DNA of 33,730 nt from Bacteroidia bacterium (GCA_025996865.1 BNTV01000050.1:1-33730); one strand, 5' to 3'. Counted from the first letter of the stretch, positions 17,752 to 26,500 are shown. The notes: generated by a model not told the origin, from the letters alone. A program made the numbers and translations.

Positions 17752-17839
17752 TACCCCCCTGCCCCCTGAAGGGGAGGGTAGGGCAGTGAGTTTGAACATT
17801 ATGCTGCGGCAAAAGTCCCCTTCAGGGGATTTAGGGGTA
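17752..17839. repeat. Paired CCCCTGAAGGGG repeat, upstream copy
   Basis: A left unit at 17752-17774 (TACCCC..CCCCTGAAGGGG) and a right unit at 17817-17839 (CCCCTTCAGGGG..GGGGTA) face each other, so the block is an inverted repeat whose halves are themselves palindromic. It closely matches the block at 19076-19179. This is a dispersed intergenic repeat of the REP/BIME kind common in Bacteroidota. It could slow or end transcription between the permease and DUF4857 genes. Confidence 0.88.
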
Positions 17840-17854
17840 AAAAATAAAAATAGT

Positions 17855-19102
17855 ATGAACAAAAGAATTATATATATCATTTTGTTGCTTTTCGTAACAA
17901 TTGCGGGCTTATGGGGAATCCCCGAATTAGTAAAAACGGCGACTTCTTCGAAAAGTCACTATCCGTTTGTATATTTCAGTTCGGTCAAAAAGAAACTGAT
18001 GTTTCGCGAATCGGACGGACGGAAGAATCCTTTTCATGACGACGAAGGTACGGTTTACACCGACGACGAATATGACAAGTCGTTGCCGCTGTTCAATTTC
18101 AGACAACTAACGGTCAATGGGGAAATGCCCGACAGTATAGATGGAATTGCCATAGACCCAAGGGAATTAAGAGTTAAAATGGTCAATTTCCGTTATGCGC
18201 CTGCCGAAATACACAGGCCCGAAACAGGTCTGTACATCATGTACGAATCTTTACCGAAGAAAGCCAAACTGGAATCTCCGGGCGATGTTTTCCGCATGAA
18301 AGACAAAATCGAATTTATTGATGATGAAACAAATACGTTAAATCAAAAAAAGAGCGAGCTTTTCCAGTCCGCCCTTTTGAAAGCCGGATATACTTTTCCG
18401 GCGCAATGGACGTATGGGGATTTGAATATCCGGAAACCATACGATGAAGGATATTTTTCTTTGGATGCCAAGGATGAGCTTTACCATATCAAAATGGTGA
18501 ATGGACGTCCGTTTGTGAAGAATACACAATTGGATTCCACGATTAAACCGGCTTATTTTTCGATGTTGGAAGTAGCCGATAAACGGTTTTACGGATTTCT
18601 TTTTGATAAAAAAGGGAATGTTTATATTATCGAAGAAGCCGGTGGAAAATACAATCCGGTACAATTGGGAATTGATCCGGTCAATTTGGATACGGATGAC
18701 TTGATGATTTTAGGAAATATGCTGTACTGGACAGTTTCCGTTCAAAATGAATCGGGTAAGCGTGTTTATGCTTTGGGTGCGCAAACGCTTGAACGGGTGC
18801 GGGATACATTCATTGCCGCGTCTCCTGATAAATGGGATGTCGTTGCCGGCAAGATTTTCCCGTTTTACTTGACATTTCAGAAAAAAACAAACGATTACGT
18901 TGTGCCTCAAATTAATTTTACGGCTTATTTAGCTTTATTTTGTAATTTTGCATTGGCATTGCTGATTGCATTTTTGATTTCCGGTAAATCGAAAAAACAA
19001 AAGATTTTTTCAGGGATTTATACGTTGGTTTTTGGCATCGCTGGTGCAGTTGCATTGCTGATTGTTCCAGCTCCAACCCCCAACCCCCTGAAGGGGGCTT
19101 AG
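17855..19102 (+). CDS. DUF4857 membrane-anchored protein
   Basis: 415 residues from the ATG at 17855; the frame is open upstream to 17702, but that part only translates the repeat. One N-terminal membrane helix (RIIYIILLLFVTIAGLWGI), a large periplasmic domain (~30-350) with beta-propeller-like lysine/aspartate-rich turns (FYGFLFDKKGNVYIIEEAGG), then two C-terminal helices (LALFCNFALALLIAFLI, IYTLVFGIAGAVALLIV). DUF4857 proteins regularly follow an ABC-2 ATPase and permease in Bacteroidota, so it is probably the third subunit of that complex (family context plus inference). The last ~10 residues (APTPNPLKGA) and the stop codon are supplied by the downstream repeat, so the original C-terminus has been replaced. 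Confidence 0.85.
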   Translation: MNKRIIYIILLLFVTIAGLWGIPELVKTATSSKSHYPFVYFSSVKKKLMFRESDGRKNPFHDDEGTVYTDDEYDKSLPLFNFRQLTVNGEMPDSIDGIAIDPRELRVKMVNFRYAPAEIHRPETGLYIMYESLPKKAKLESPGDVFRMKDKIEFIDDETNTLNQKKSELFQSALLKAGYTFPAQWTYGDLNIRKPYDEGYFSLDAKDELYHIKMVNGRPFVKNTQLDSTIKPAYFSMLEVADKRFYGFLFDKKGNVYIIEEAGGKYNPVQLGIDPVNLDTDDLMILGNMLYWTVSVQNESGKRVYALGAQTLERVRDTFIAASPDKWDVVAGKIFPFYLTFQKKTNDYVVPQINFTAYLALFCNFALALLIAFLISGKSKKQKIFSGIYTLVFGIAGAVALLIVPAPTPNPLKGA

Positions 19103-19179
19103 CGCCATGATATTGAAAGAGAGTAGATAAACAAATAATAAACTTGCTTTCCGTCTCCCCCTTCAGGGGGCTGGGGGTA
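19076..19179. repeat. Paired CCCCTGAAGGGG repeat, downstream copy
   Basis: ACCCCCAACCCCCTGAAGGGGG at 19076-19097 faces CCCCCTTCAGGGGGCTGGGGGTA at 19157-19179. Same architecture as 17752-17839 with slightly longer G/C runs. The left unit overlaps the end of the DUF4857 frame and gives it its stop. The two blocks thus frame one gene of the operon and could recombine to delete it. Confidence 0.88.
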
Positions 19180-19193
19180 AAAACAACAACAAA

Positions 19194-19730
19194 ATGAAAC
19201 AATTATTTTTATTCGCAGTATTAGCCGTTGCTCTTTTTTCATGCAGCGGAAACAAAAAAACAGAAACCCTTGCAGAAAACACGCCGGCAACTGTTGACGG
19301 CCAACTTCCGGTTTTTGGTTTGGATAGTTTAATGAAAGTCGCTGACCGGGAATTGGATAAAAACGTAAAAGTAACCGGTTATGTAACCCACACTTGCAAA
19401 CATTCCGGAAAACGTTGCTTTATTGTCGGGGAATCTCAGGCCATTGCCATGCGCGTGGAAGCCAAGGGCGACATCGGCGGATTTAACCGCGAATTGGTCG
19501 GTTCGAAAATCGAAGTTTCAGGAATCCTGAAAGAACGCCGGTTGACCAAGGATTACATTGCCGAAATGGAAAAAGACGTTGAAATCAAGAAGACAGAAGA
19601 TGGCGCTGCCGAATCTTGCGCCGCCGAATTAAGCAACATTGCCGATATGCGTAAGTGGATGAAAGACAACGGCAAAGACTATTATTCCATCTATTATATG
19701 GATGGTTTGAATTTCACGGTTTTGGACTAA
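19194..19730 (+). CDS. Lipoprotein with an OB-like fold and HxCxH...C motif
   Basis: 178 residues, lipoprotein signal MKQLFLFAVLAVALFSC (Cys17). The core reads like a small OB-type beta-barrel (KNVKVTGYVTHTCKHSGKRCFIVGESQAIAMRVEAKG...GSKIEVSGILKERR). Its striking feature is His66-x-Cys68-x-His70-x4-Cys75 on the first strands, a likely metal or heme ligand set or a redox pair. The C-terminal part has further Cys (ESCAAEL). Encoded 9 bases before the PepSY-type membrane protein, which suggests the two act together at the inner-membrane end of the TonB locus. I do not recognise a named family; the metal-binding role is inference from the motif. Confidence 0.75.
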   Translation: MKQLFLFAVLAVALFSCSGNKKTETLAENTPATVDGQLPVFGLDSLMKVADRELDKNVKVTGYVTHTCKHSGKRCFIVGESQAIAMRVEAKGDIGGFNRELVGSKIEVSGILKERRLTKDYIAEMEKDVEIKKTEDGAAESCAAELSNIADMRKWMKDNGKDYYSIYYMDGLNFTVLD

Positions 19731-19739
19731 AAAATTCAA

Positions 19740-20282
19740 ATGATGAAGATTAGATACTGGTTGCGGGTTATCCACCGGGATTTGGGATTTTTGGTAGTCG
19801 GCATATCGTTAGTGTACGGAATTTCAGGGATTTACCTCAATCACATGAACGGCAAGGATCCGGCTTTTCGTACCGAAGAAGGATCCTTGCAATTGTCTCC
19901 CAATCTGACTCGGAAAGAGTTGGAAGAAATTTGGATTGCTCAAAAAAATTTGCCGTCGCTCAAAAAAATCCTCCGTATGGACGAAACCCATTCCCGTTTG
20001 ATGCTTGACGGCGGCGTTGGCGTGTACAGTTCCGAGGACGGACATTTGGATTATGAAAAGCATACGAAACGGGTTTTTATCTATTGGATTAACCGGTTGC
20101 ATTACAGTAAAGTAAAGCATTGGAGTCCGGTAGCGGATTTTTTTGCCGCTTCGCTTATTTTTCTGGCGCTTTCGGGTTTATTCATCATCAAAGGGAAACA
20201 TGGATTGGCAGGGTACGGGAAGTGGTATTTGATTGCCGGATTATTGGTGCCGGTGATTTATGTGCTTTTGGGAACAAAATAA
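19740..20282 (+). CDS. PepSY-associated inner-membrane protein
   Basis: 180 residues (ATGATG start; either may be used). Helix 1 is preceded by WLRVIHRDLGF, then VVGISLVYGISGIYLNHMNGKDP; the periplasmic part contains a PepSY-like segment (PNLTRKELEEIWIAQ..., GGVGVYSSEDGHLDYEKHTKRVFIYWINRLHYSK); then two helices (DFFAASLIFLALSGLFIIKG, WYLIAGLLVPVIYVLLGT). Several membrane-edge histidines (HRD, NHMNG, RLHYS, KHW) fit the pattern of PepSY-TM proteins that handle iron chelates or heme. It is short for the family, with one repeat unit. Last gene of the run; its stop is 7 bases from the stop of the convergent ATPase gene. Confidence 0.85.
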   Translation: MMKIRYWLRVIHRDLGFLVVGISLVYGISGIYLNHMNGKDPAFRTEEGSLQLSPNLTRKELEEIWIAQKNLPSLKKILRMDETHSRLMLDGGVGVYSSEDGHLDYEKHTKRVFIYWINRLHYSKVKHWSPVADFFAASLIFLALSGLFIIKGKHGLAGYGKWYLIAGLLVPVIYVLLGTK

Positions 20283-20289
20283 CCTCAGT

Positions 20290-21702
20290 TTAATGCAAGA
20301 AAAGGTCGTCCATAACAATTTCCGATTGCGCGATGCTTCTGTATCCTTTTTCGGACAAACCGTAAGTGGTTACCATAGTGATGTGAAGCGCGCTTCTTGT
20401 TTTCGTTTCCGATGCAAACAGTCTTTTTTTATGCTCCAATGTTTCGGCACAGGTCTTGTCGATAAGGTACGGATGCTTGGTGTATTTCATCTCGCACAAA
20501 TTGATTACGCCATCGCGACGGTTTATCAATAAATCAATTTGTGCGGCAGGCATAGACTCCTTACTTCGCCATGACGAAACGCTTGTCGAAATGCCGGCAA
20601 TACCCAATTTTGCTTTCATTTGCCGTAAATGGCTTCTGCATACAAGCTCAAAAGCGAAACCGCTCCATGCCCTGTGGCCTCCGTCCTCGGAATAGTTTGT
20701 CCAAAAATATTCATCTTTGGTATTGTTGTTTTTTATATATCGCAGGAAGAACAGTGAAAAAGGGTCTTTGAGATAATAATAGGCGCCGTTTTTAGGGCGC
20801 GTAAAATCGGTATATTTTTCAATGAAATCACATTGTTCAAGTTCGGTCAGTGTATTGGTCAGATGACCGTTTGCCGGAATACCGCTCTTTTCGCTGATTT
20901 CGTTTCTTGTCATACCTGACGCTTTGGCAGACAGCGTTTCGACTACTGCCAGATGACGTTCCGGGTTATTGAACAGTGAATAATACAAAGACTTGTATTC
21001 ATTTCTCAATGCCGCTCCATCGGCAAAGCACAATCGGTCAACATTCTGCGAAAATGAGGCGCTTTTGTCGAAAAAATGGAGATAATACGGGATGCCTCCG
21101 AATATCATATAGCTCTCAAGAATTTGATAGCGCGTGATAACAATGCCGCGACTTTTGAAAAAATCCTCACATTCGCCGAGTGAAAAAGGAGCGAGATGTA
21201 TTCTTCCCGTTACGCGATTGTGGAGTCCGCCCCGATTGAGAAACAATTTTTTCGTTATCCATGATGTGGACGAGCCGCAAACGATACAGAGGATTTCAGG
21301 GTTTGACGAAGCCCAACTGTTCCAGAAATAATCGAAAGCGGTCAGGAAATCCGAACCGGGCACATCAAGCCAGGGCATTTCGTCAAGGAAAACCACTTTC
21401 CGTCCTTTATCATGAGCGGACAGCAACATTTTCAATTTGCCGAAAGCCTCACGCCAATTCGCAGACTTTTTGCCTTTAACGCCGCCATATTCCGCGATAG
21501 CTTCGTCGAAATTGCTCAGATGGACGGCATTTGTTTCACCCATCGTGCCGGTAAAATAAAAAACGAAACGGTTAAAATACTCCTTAATAAGGAATGTTTT
21601 TCCAACACGTCGTCGTCCGAAAACAACTACAAGTTCGGGTCTGCCTGAATCGTAATAGCGTTTCAGTTCCCGTTTTTCATTATTTCTGCCAATCAGTTCC
21701 AT
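20290..21702 (-). CDS. AAA ATPase with DUF234 PD-(D/E)XK nuclease domain, intact
   Basis: 470 residues. The ATPase part (ATPase_2 family) has Walker A GRRRVGKT (29-36), Walker B VVFLDE (103-108) and the CGSSTSW sensor region (142-148). A winged-helix segment lies around 262-295 (MTRNEISEKSGIP...LEQCDFIEKY). The C-terminal DUF234 domain has a PD-(D/E)XK core: Glu352, Asp390 in QIDLLIN, and Glu404-x-Lys406 in CEMKY. Length is standard and all key residues are present. These genes are numerous in Bacteroidota and archaea, often strain-specific, with no settled function; defence or selfish behaviour are proposals, not facts. Homologue of the truncated gene at 7486-8481. Its 5' flank carries two GGGCTAAAA hairpins. 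Confidence 0.92.
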   Translation of the reverse strand: MELIGRNNEKRELKRYYDSGRPELVVVFGRRRVGKTFLIKEYFNRFVFYFTGTMGETNAVHLSNFDEAIAEYGGVKGKKSANWREAFGKLKMLLSAHDKGRKVVFLDEMPWLDVPGSDFLTAFDYFWNSWASSNPEILCIVCGSSTSWITKKLFLNRGGLHNRVTGRIHLAPFSLGECEDFFKSRGIVITRYQILESYMIFGGIPYYLHFFDKSASFSQNVDRLCFADGAALRNEYKSLYYSLFNNPERHLAVVETLSAKASGMTRNEISEKSGIPANGHLTNTLTELEQCDFIEKYTDFTRPKNGAYYYLKDPFSLFFLRYIKNNNTKDEYFWTNYSEDGGHRAWSGFAFELVCRSHLRQMKAKLGIAGISTSVSSWRSKESMPAAQIDLLINRRDGVINLCEMKYTKHPYLIDKTCAETLEHKKRLFASETKTRSALHITMVTTYGLSEKGYRSIAQSEIVMDDLFLH

Positions 21703-21724
21703 ATTTTTGCTCTGTTTGAAATAC

Positions 21725-21760
21725 GGGCTAAAAGTAATAAAAAAAATTGTATTTTAGCCC
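21725..21760. repeat. GGGCTAAAA hairpin, gene-proximal
   Basis: GGGCTAAAA at 21725-21733 pairs with TTTTAGCCC at 21752-21760 (9 bp, 18-base loop that is T-rich on the gene's strand). It begins 22 bases upstream of the ATPase start codon, so it lies in the 5' untranslated region or over the promoter. On the minus strand TACTTTTA at the loop-arm border is one mismatch from a -7 box. Confidence 0.85.
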
Positions 21761-21797
21761 TATAATTGTATCTTTTTTGCCTTAATTCTTTTTCACA

Positions 21798-21833
21798 GGG
21801 CTAAAACATATAAAAATATCCTGGTTTTAGCCC
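21798..21833. repeat. GGGCTAAAAC hairpin, gene-distal
   Basis: GGGCTAAAAC at 21798-21807 pairs perfectly with GTTTTAGCCC at 21824-21833 (10 bp, 16-base loop containing ATATTTTTATAT on the gene's strand). Starts 73 bases from the proximal hairpin and uses the same arm word, giving four copies of GGGCTAAAA in alternating orientation. No T run follows on either strand, so a simple terminator is not the obvious reading. Confidence 0.85.
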
Positions 21834-21981
21834 GATCAAATGCGATAAATATGTACTCGGCGGCGTTAAGAACAAGGCCCTTGCCTTCGAACTGCGTAGA
21901 GTAGTTCAATCCCTGAACGGGGTTGATGGATTGTGTGAAGACAAAATTTTATTTTTCAACCGATTAAAAAATAAAAATCAC
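21834..21981. other. Intergenic DNA with a possible gene remnant
   Basis: From 21840 to about 21945 one plus-strand frame reads like real protein (DKYVLGGVKNKALAFEL followed by RRVVQSLNGVDG), with higher GC and ordinary codon use compared with the flanks. It has no start codon and its frame runs on into unrelated sequence over the next gene. I do not recognise the family. It may be a leftover fragment of a gene whose beginning was lost at the hairpin boundary, or chance. Confidence 0.3.
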
Positions 21982-21989
21982 TATCTTTG
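21982..21989 (+). promoter_or_regulatory. -7 box of the metal efflux operon
   Basis: TATCTTTG is an exact match to TAnnTTTG, 14 bases before the ATG at 22004. No good TTTG lies at the proper distance upstream, so the promoter may need an activator or use a weak -33 element. Confidence 0.45.
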
Positions 21990-22003
21990 CAAAAATTTTC
22001 GGA

Positions 22004-22345
22004 ATGAAACAAATTTTGGTAAAAACGGGAAAATGGATGCTGATAGTTCTTTTTTTGAGCTATTATCTTTCGGCTACTTCTTTTTATCATGCCCATTATT
22101 ACAGTTGGGGAGTTGTTTCGCATTCACATTTCACTTTCCCGTTTGGCGATAATCCGGCGCAACACAACCATTCGCAAATCCAATGCCAGACGATTCAATT
22201 TTTGTCGTACATTGCGTTGGCTTTCCTGATTACGGCTTTTATTTTTAAATTAATGAAAATCCGGCGGACAGAGATTTTTGTCCGAAAATACAAAACCCAT
22301 TTTTATCATATTACCTCTCCGCTTCGGGCGCCGCCTATTTGTTAA
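22004..22345 (+). CDS. Small membrane protein with a His-rich periplasmic loop
   Basis: 113 residues with two membrane helices (WMLIVLFLSYYLSATSFY and FLSYIALAFLITAFIFKLM) around a ~45-residue loop dense in histidine: FYHAHYY, SHSHFTF, QHNHSQ. A basic tail follows (KIRRTEIFVRKYK). The loop should face the periplasm and could bind Zn, Ni, Co or Cu. It is the first gene before the CzcBA-type pump, with a 51-base gap. Possible roles are a metal-binding chaperone or a sensor for the efflux system. I recognise no named family. Confidence 0.75.
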   Translation: MKQILVKTGKWMLIVLFLSYYLSATSFYHAHYYSWGVVSHSHFTFPFGDNPAQHNHSQIQCQTIQFLSYIALAFLITAFIFKLMKIRRTEIFVRKYKTHFYHITSPLRAPPIC

Positions 22346-22396
22346 TATTCTGTTTTTTTAACACGAGTATTTACAATTATTCACACTAAATTATAA

Positions 22397-23506
22397 ATGA
22401 AAAAATTAATTATACCAATAGGCTTGTTGGTATTGTCGGCATGTGGAAACCGTTCCGGCAACGACGAGGCAAGCAACAAATTTTTCACAATCGAAGGAAA
22501 TCAAATCACCGTGTCGGAAAATTCGCCGGTGTTGCAACATATAAAAATTCAAACTGCGGAAACCGGCGAATACCAGCCCTCGTTTTCAGCATCGGGAACG
22601 GTGAAAGCCATTCCCTCACACTATGCCGAAATCGCCGCCCCTTTCGCAGGACGCATTACCCGGTCGTTTGTCCGGTTGGGACAAAAAGTTTCTCCCGGAA
22701 GTCCCATTTTTGAAATCAGTTCGCCTGCGGTTCTTGAAGCCGGAAAGGCTTATTTTCAGGCGAAACAGGAAATGGAACTCGCTTTGAAAAACCTGAACCG
22801 CGAACAAGATTTGCTCGCAAATAAAGTCGGCGTAGCCAAAGAAGTTGAAGAAGCCGAAGTCAATTACAAACTTCGGGAAAAAGATTATGAACAGGCTTTG
22901 TCGGCGCTGAAAGTCTATCAAATCGATCCGGAAAAAATGACGCCCGGACAGCCGCTGATTGTCCGTTCGCCCATCGCCGGCGAAATAGTGAAAGACCAAA
23001 TCACTATCGGACAATACATTCGCGAAGATGCCGAAGCGCTTGCCGTTGTCGCCGATTTGAACAAGGTGTGGGTAACGGCGAACGTCAAGGAAAAAGACAT
23101 TCCGTTCATCCGGCAAATTAAAGATGTCCGGATCAACCTGACGGCATTGCCCGATACGCCCGTTGCCGGAAAAATATACTATACCGGTGATATGCTGGAC
23201 GAAGAAACCCGTTCGGTGGAAATCATCATCGAATGTGAAAACCGCGATCACCGGATGAAACCGTTTATGTACGGCGTCGTCAACTTTGTCAATGCGCCGG
23301 TGCAGGTGGTCATCATTCCCAACTCCGCTGTCTTGCAGGACGAAGAAAGTCCATACATCATTGTCAGCGAAAAAGAAAACAGGTTCCGTAAGAGCTTTAT
23401 TACGATTGCTTCCGCCGGAGAGGCGCAAACCGCTGTGTTTTCCGGCATCAGCCACGGAGACCGGATTGTTTCGGAAGGCGCTTTTTACTTTATAGATGCC
23501 CGATAA
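22397..23506 (+). CDS. RND efflux periplasmic adaptor (CzcB/CusB type)
   Basis: 369 residues. Lipoprotein signal with lipobox LSAC (Cys16). The two halves of the lipoyl/barrel-sandwich domain are visible at ~75-110 (YAEIAAPFAGRITRSFVRLGQKVSPGSPIFEISSP) and ~178-205 (QPLIVRSPIAGEIVKDQITIGQYI), with an alpha-hairpin between them (AKQEMELALKNLNREQDLLANKVGVAKEVEEAE). A beta-barrel and membrane-proximal domain follow, with IIPNSAVLQDEESPYIIV. It links the inner-membrane pump to the outer-membrane channel. Its stop lies 3 bases before the pump gene. No Met-rich copper-binding tail is seen, which argues against a strict CusB role. Confidence 0.93.
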   Translation: MKKLIIPIGLLVLSACGNRSGNDEASNKFFTIEGNQITVSENSPVLQHIKIQTAETGEYQPSFSASGTVKAIPSHYAEIAAPFAGRITRSFVRLGQKVSPGSPIFEISSPAVLEAGKAYFQAKQEMELALKNLNREQDLLANKVGVAKEVEEAEVNYKLREKDYEQALSALKVYQIDPEKMTPGQPLIVRSPIAGEIVKDQITIGQYIREDAEALAVVADLNKVWVTANVKEKDIPFIRQIKDVRINLTALPDTPVAGKIYYTGDMLDEETRSVEIIIECENRDHRMKPFMYGVVNFVNAPVQVVIIPNSAVLQDEESPYIIVSEKENRFRKSFITIASAGEAQTAVFSGISHGDRIVSEGAFYFIDAR

Positions 23507-23509
23507 GCC

Positions 23510-26500
23510 ATGTTGAAAAAGATTATTCATATTGCAGTGCATCGGCGGGGACTGATGCTCGTGCTGTTTATTTTTCTGGCGTTGGTAGGGTATTATTCGT
23601 GGTCAAGACTGTCGATTGACGCTTATCCCGATATTGCGGACACCTCTGTACAGGTAGTTACGCAAGTACCGGGTTTGGCTGCCGAAGAAATTGAGCAGCA
23701 GATAAGTATTCCTATTGAACGCGCGTTGAATGGAATTCCGGGATTGAACGTGATGCGAAGCAAAAACACCTTCGGTTTATCAACGGTGATTCTGGTTTTC
23801 GACGACGGTGTGGAAGATTACTGGGCGCGCCAACGGATACAGGAACGGCTGACGGAAGTCGAACTTCCCTACAATGCTGTTCCGGGATTGAATCCGCTGA
23901 CTTCGCCCACGGGTGAAATTTTCCGTTACATCATCGAAAGCGACCGGCTGAGTCTGCGCGAAATAACCGATTTGCACAAATGGGTGATTATCCCTCGCCT
24001 GAGGCAAATAACCGGTATCGCTGATGTGAGCAATTACGGAGGAATCACTACACAATACCAGATAGAGGTGGATCCTCATAAAATGGAAGAATACGGCATT
24101 ACGCTGGACGATATTACCGAAAAAGTAAACAAAAACAACGTCAATGCCGGCGGGAGTATGCTCAACAAAGGCGATTTGAGTTATGTGATACGGGGAATCG
24201 GTCTGGTGAAAGACTTGGATGATTTGGGGCGCATCGTTATCAAAACGGTGAACGGCATTCCCATTTACCTGAACGACATCGGCGGATTAAAATACGGCAA
24301 CCTTGAACGGAAAGGTGTTTTGGGATTTATCGACGATACCCGCAACTATTCCGATGGCGTGGAAGGCATTGTGCAAATGCTGCGTGGTTCCAACCCGTCG
24401 CAAGTATTGGGAGAAGTTCATAAAGCGGTGGACGAACTCAACAGCGAAATTCTGCCGGAAGGCACGCGGATTCATCCGTTCATGGACAGGACGATATTGG
24501 TAAACCAGACTTTAAATACGGTTTCCCATACATTGCTTGCCGGAATGGCGTTGGTTGTTCTGGTGCTGATTCTTTTCCTGCGAAGCTGGCGGGGCGCTTT
24601 GCTCGTAGCGCTGACGATTCCGTTTTCGCTGCTCATCGCCTTTATCCTGATGCACCTTACCGATATTCCGGCGAATCTGCTTTCGTTGGGCGCTATCGAC
24701 TTCGGGATTTTGGTGGATGGCGCTATCGTCATGATGGAAACAATTTTGAAAAAACGGGAAAGTCATCCGGACGAAATCCTGAAAAAAAAGTCGATTCTCG
24801 ACAGGGCTGTAGAAGTCGCCAAACCTATTTTCTTTTCCACACTGATTATCATCACGGCGTATTTGCCGTTGTTCGCGTTTGAACACATCGAGAAAAAACT
24901 GTTTACCCCAATGGCTTATACCGTTGGATACGCTTTGCTCGGCGCATTGGCGGTCGCTCTGTTTCTCATTCCGGGACTGGCTTTCATCGCCTATAAAAAG
25001 CCCCGGAAAATTTCCCGCAACCGCTGGTTGGAACGTTTGACCGAAAGTTATCACCACCAGATGACACACTTGTTGAAAAAACCGAAGCAAGTGCTGGCTT
25101 TTCTGCTGATTGTCCTTGCCGCAGCCGGCGTTTTGAGTTATACGGCGGGAAAGGATTTTCTGCCGCCCTTGGATGAAGGGGCGATATGGATACAGGTACA
25201 ACTTCCTTCGGGCATCTCCATTGAGAAATCGAAAGCGATGGGCGAAGAATTACGGAAAACATTGAAATCGTTCGACGAAGTTTCATACGTGATGACGCAG
25301 GTGGGGCGCGACGATGAAGGTGCGGAAGCCTTTTCTCTTTCCCACGTGGAATGTGGCGTCGGCCTGAAACCTTACCATACATGGAAACGCGGCATGACGA
25401 AAGCGAAGCTGATTGAACAGATGAACGAAAAATTGTCTGCCCTGCCCGGTTACACCGTAGGATTTTCCCAGCCGATTATCGACATGGTAATGGATATGGT
25501 TGCGGGGGCGCATAGCGATTTGGCATTGAAAGTGTATGGCGAAGACATTATCGAAACGCGGCATATTGCCGACCGGATTGTCAATGTCCTGCGTAAAATT
25601 CCCGGTGCGGCGGATGTCGCCGTCGAACAAGATCCGCCCTTTCCCCAGATGCAGATTATTGCCGACCGCGAACGCATCGCCCGATACGGACTGAATGTTT
25701 CCGACGTTACCGATATGATTGAATTGGCTATCGGCGGCGCATCCATCTCTCAGGTTTATGTGGGCAGCAAAAATTACGATGTTATTTGCCGTTTCGGCGA
25801 TGAAACCCGCAATTCACCGGAAAAAATCGGCGACCTGCTATTGACAACGGCTTCCGGTGCGAAAATTCCTCTTTCGCAAGTTGCGGAAATCAAAATGACT
25901 ACCGGTCCCAGTATGATTACCCACGAAATGAACAAACGCCACCTGACAATTCGCATCAATCTCCGCGGAATTGACTTGACGGGTTTCTTGAATAAGGCGA
26001 ACGACGTCATCAAAAAAGACGTGAATTTCGACCGCAATGCCTATACCCTGAAATGGGCGGGACAGTTTGAAAATCAAAATCGCGCTTACAGTCGTTTGGC
26101 AGCGGTGATTCCGCTGGCGCTCGGCGTGATGCTGTTGTTGTTGTTCGGCGCGACGGGGAAATTCCGTCAGGCTGCCTTGATGATGTCCATTGTTCCGTTG
26201 GCGGTTTTCGGTGGAATGTTAGCGCTTAACGTGCGGGGCATGACGCTCAATGTATCCTCTGCGGTAGGCTTTATCGCCTTGATTGGCGTCGCTATACAGA
26301 ACGGTGTGATTATGCTTTCGCACATCAATCACCTGCGCGAAAGCGGGTACGGTTTGGAAGAAGCTGTCATTGACGGTGCGCGGCACCGGTTTCGTCCGGT
26401 GTTGATGACTGCCTCGGTGGCGGTGCTTGGATTGTTGCCGGCATCGGTCAGTACCGGCATTGGTTCGGATGTGCAGCGGCCGCTGGCTACGGTGATTGTG

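Noticed and set aside
17702..17854. Longer start for the DUF4857 protein
   Set aside because: The extra residues (TPLPPEGEGRAV, QKSPSGDLGVK) are only the CCCCTGAAGGGG repeat in translation.
17752..19179. CRISPR-like array from the repeated CCCCTGAAGGGG units
   Set aside because: Only two blocks, each made of facing palindromes with a gene between them; no regular repeat-spacer spacing and no cas genes.
22616..23542. 308-codon open frame antisense to the periplasmic adaptor gene
   Set aside because: It is the mirror of a strongly supported gene, has a Phe/Asp/Arg-heavy translation typical of antisense frames and no family features.
24512..25201. 229-codon frame antisense to the RND pump
   Set aside because: Glutamine/arginine-rich low-complexity translation over a well-identified gene; a shadow frame.
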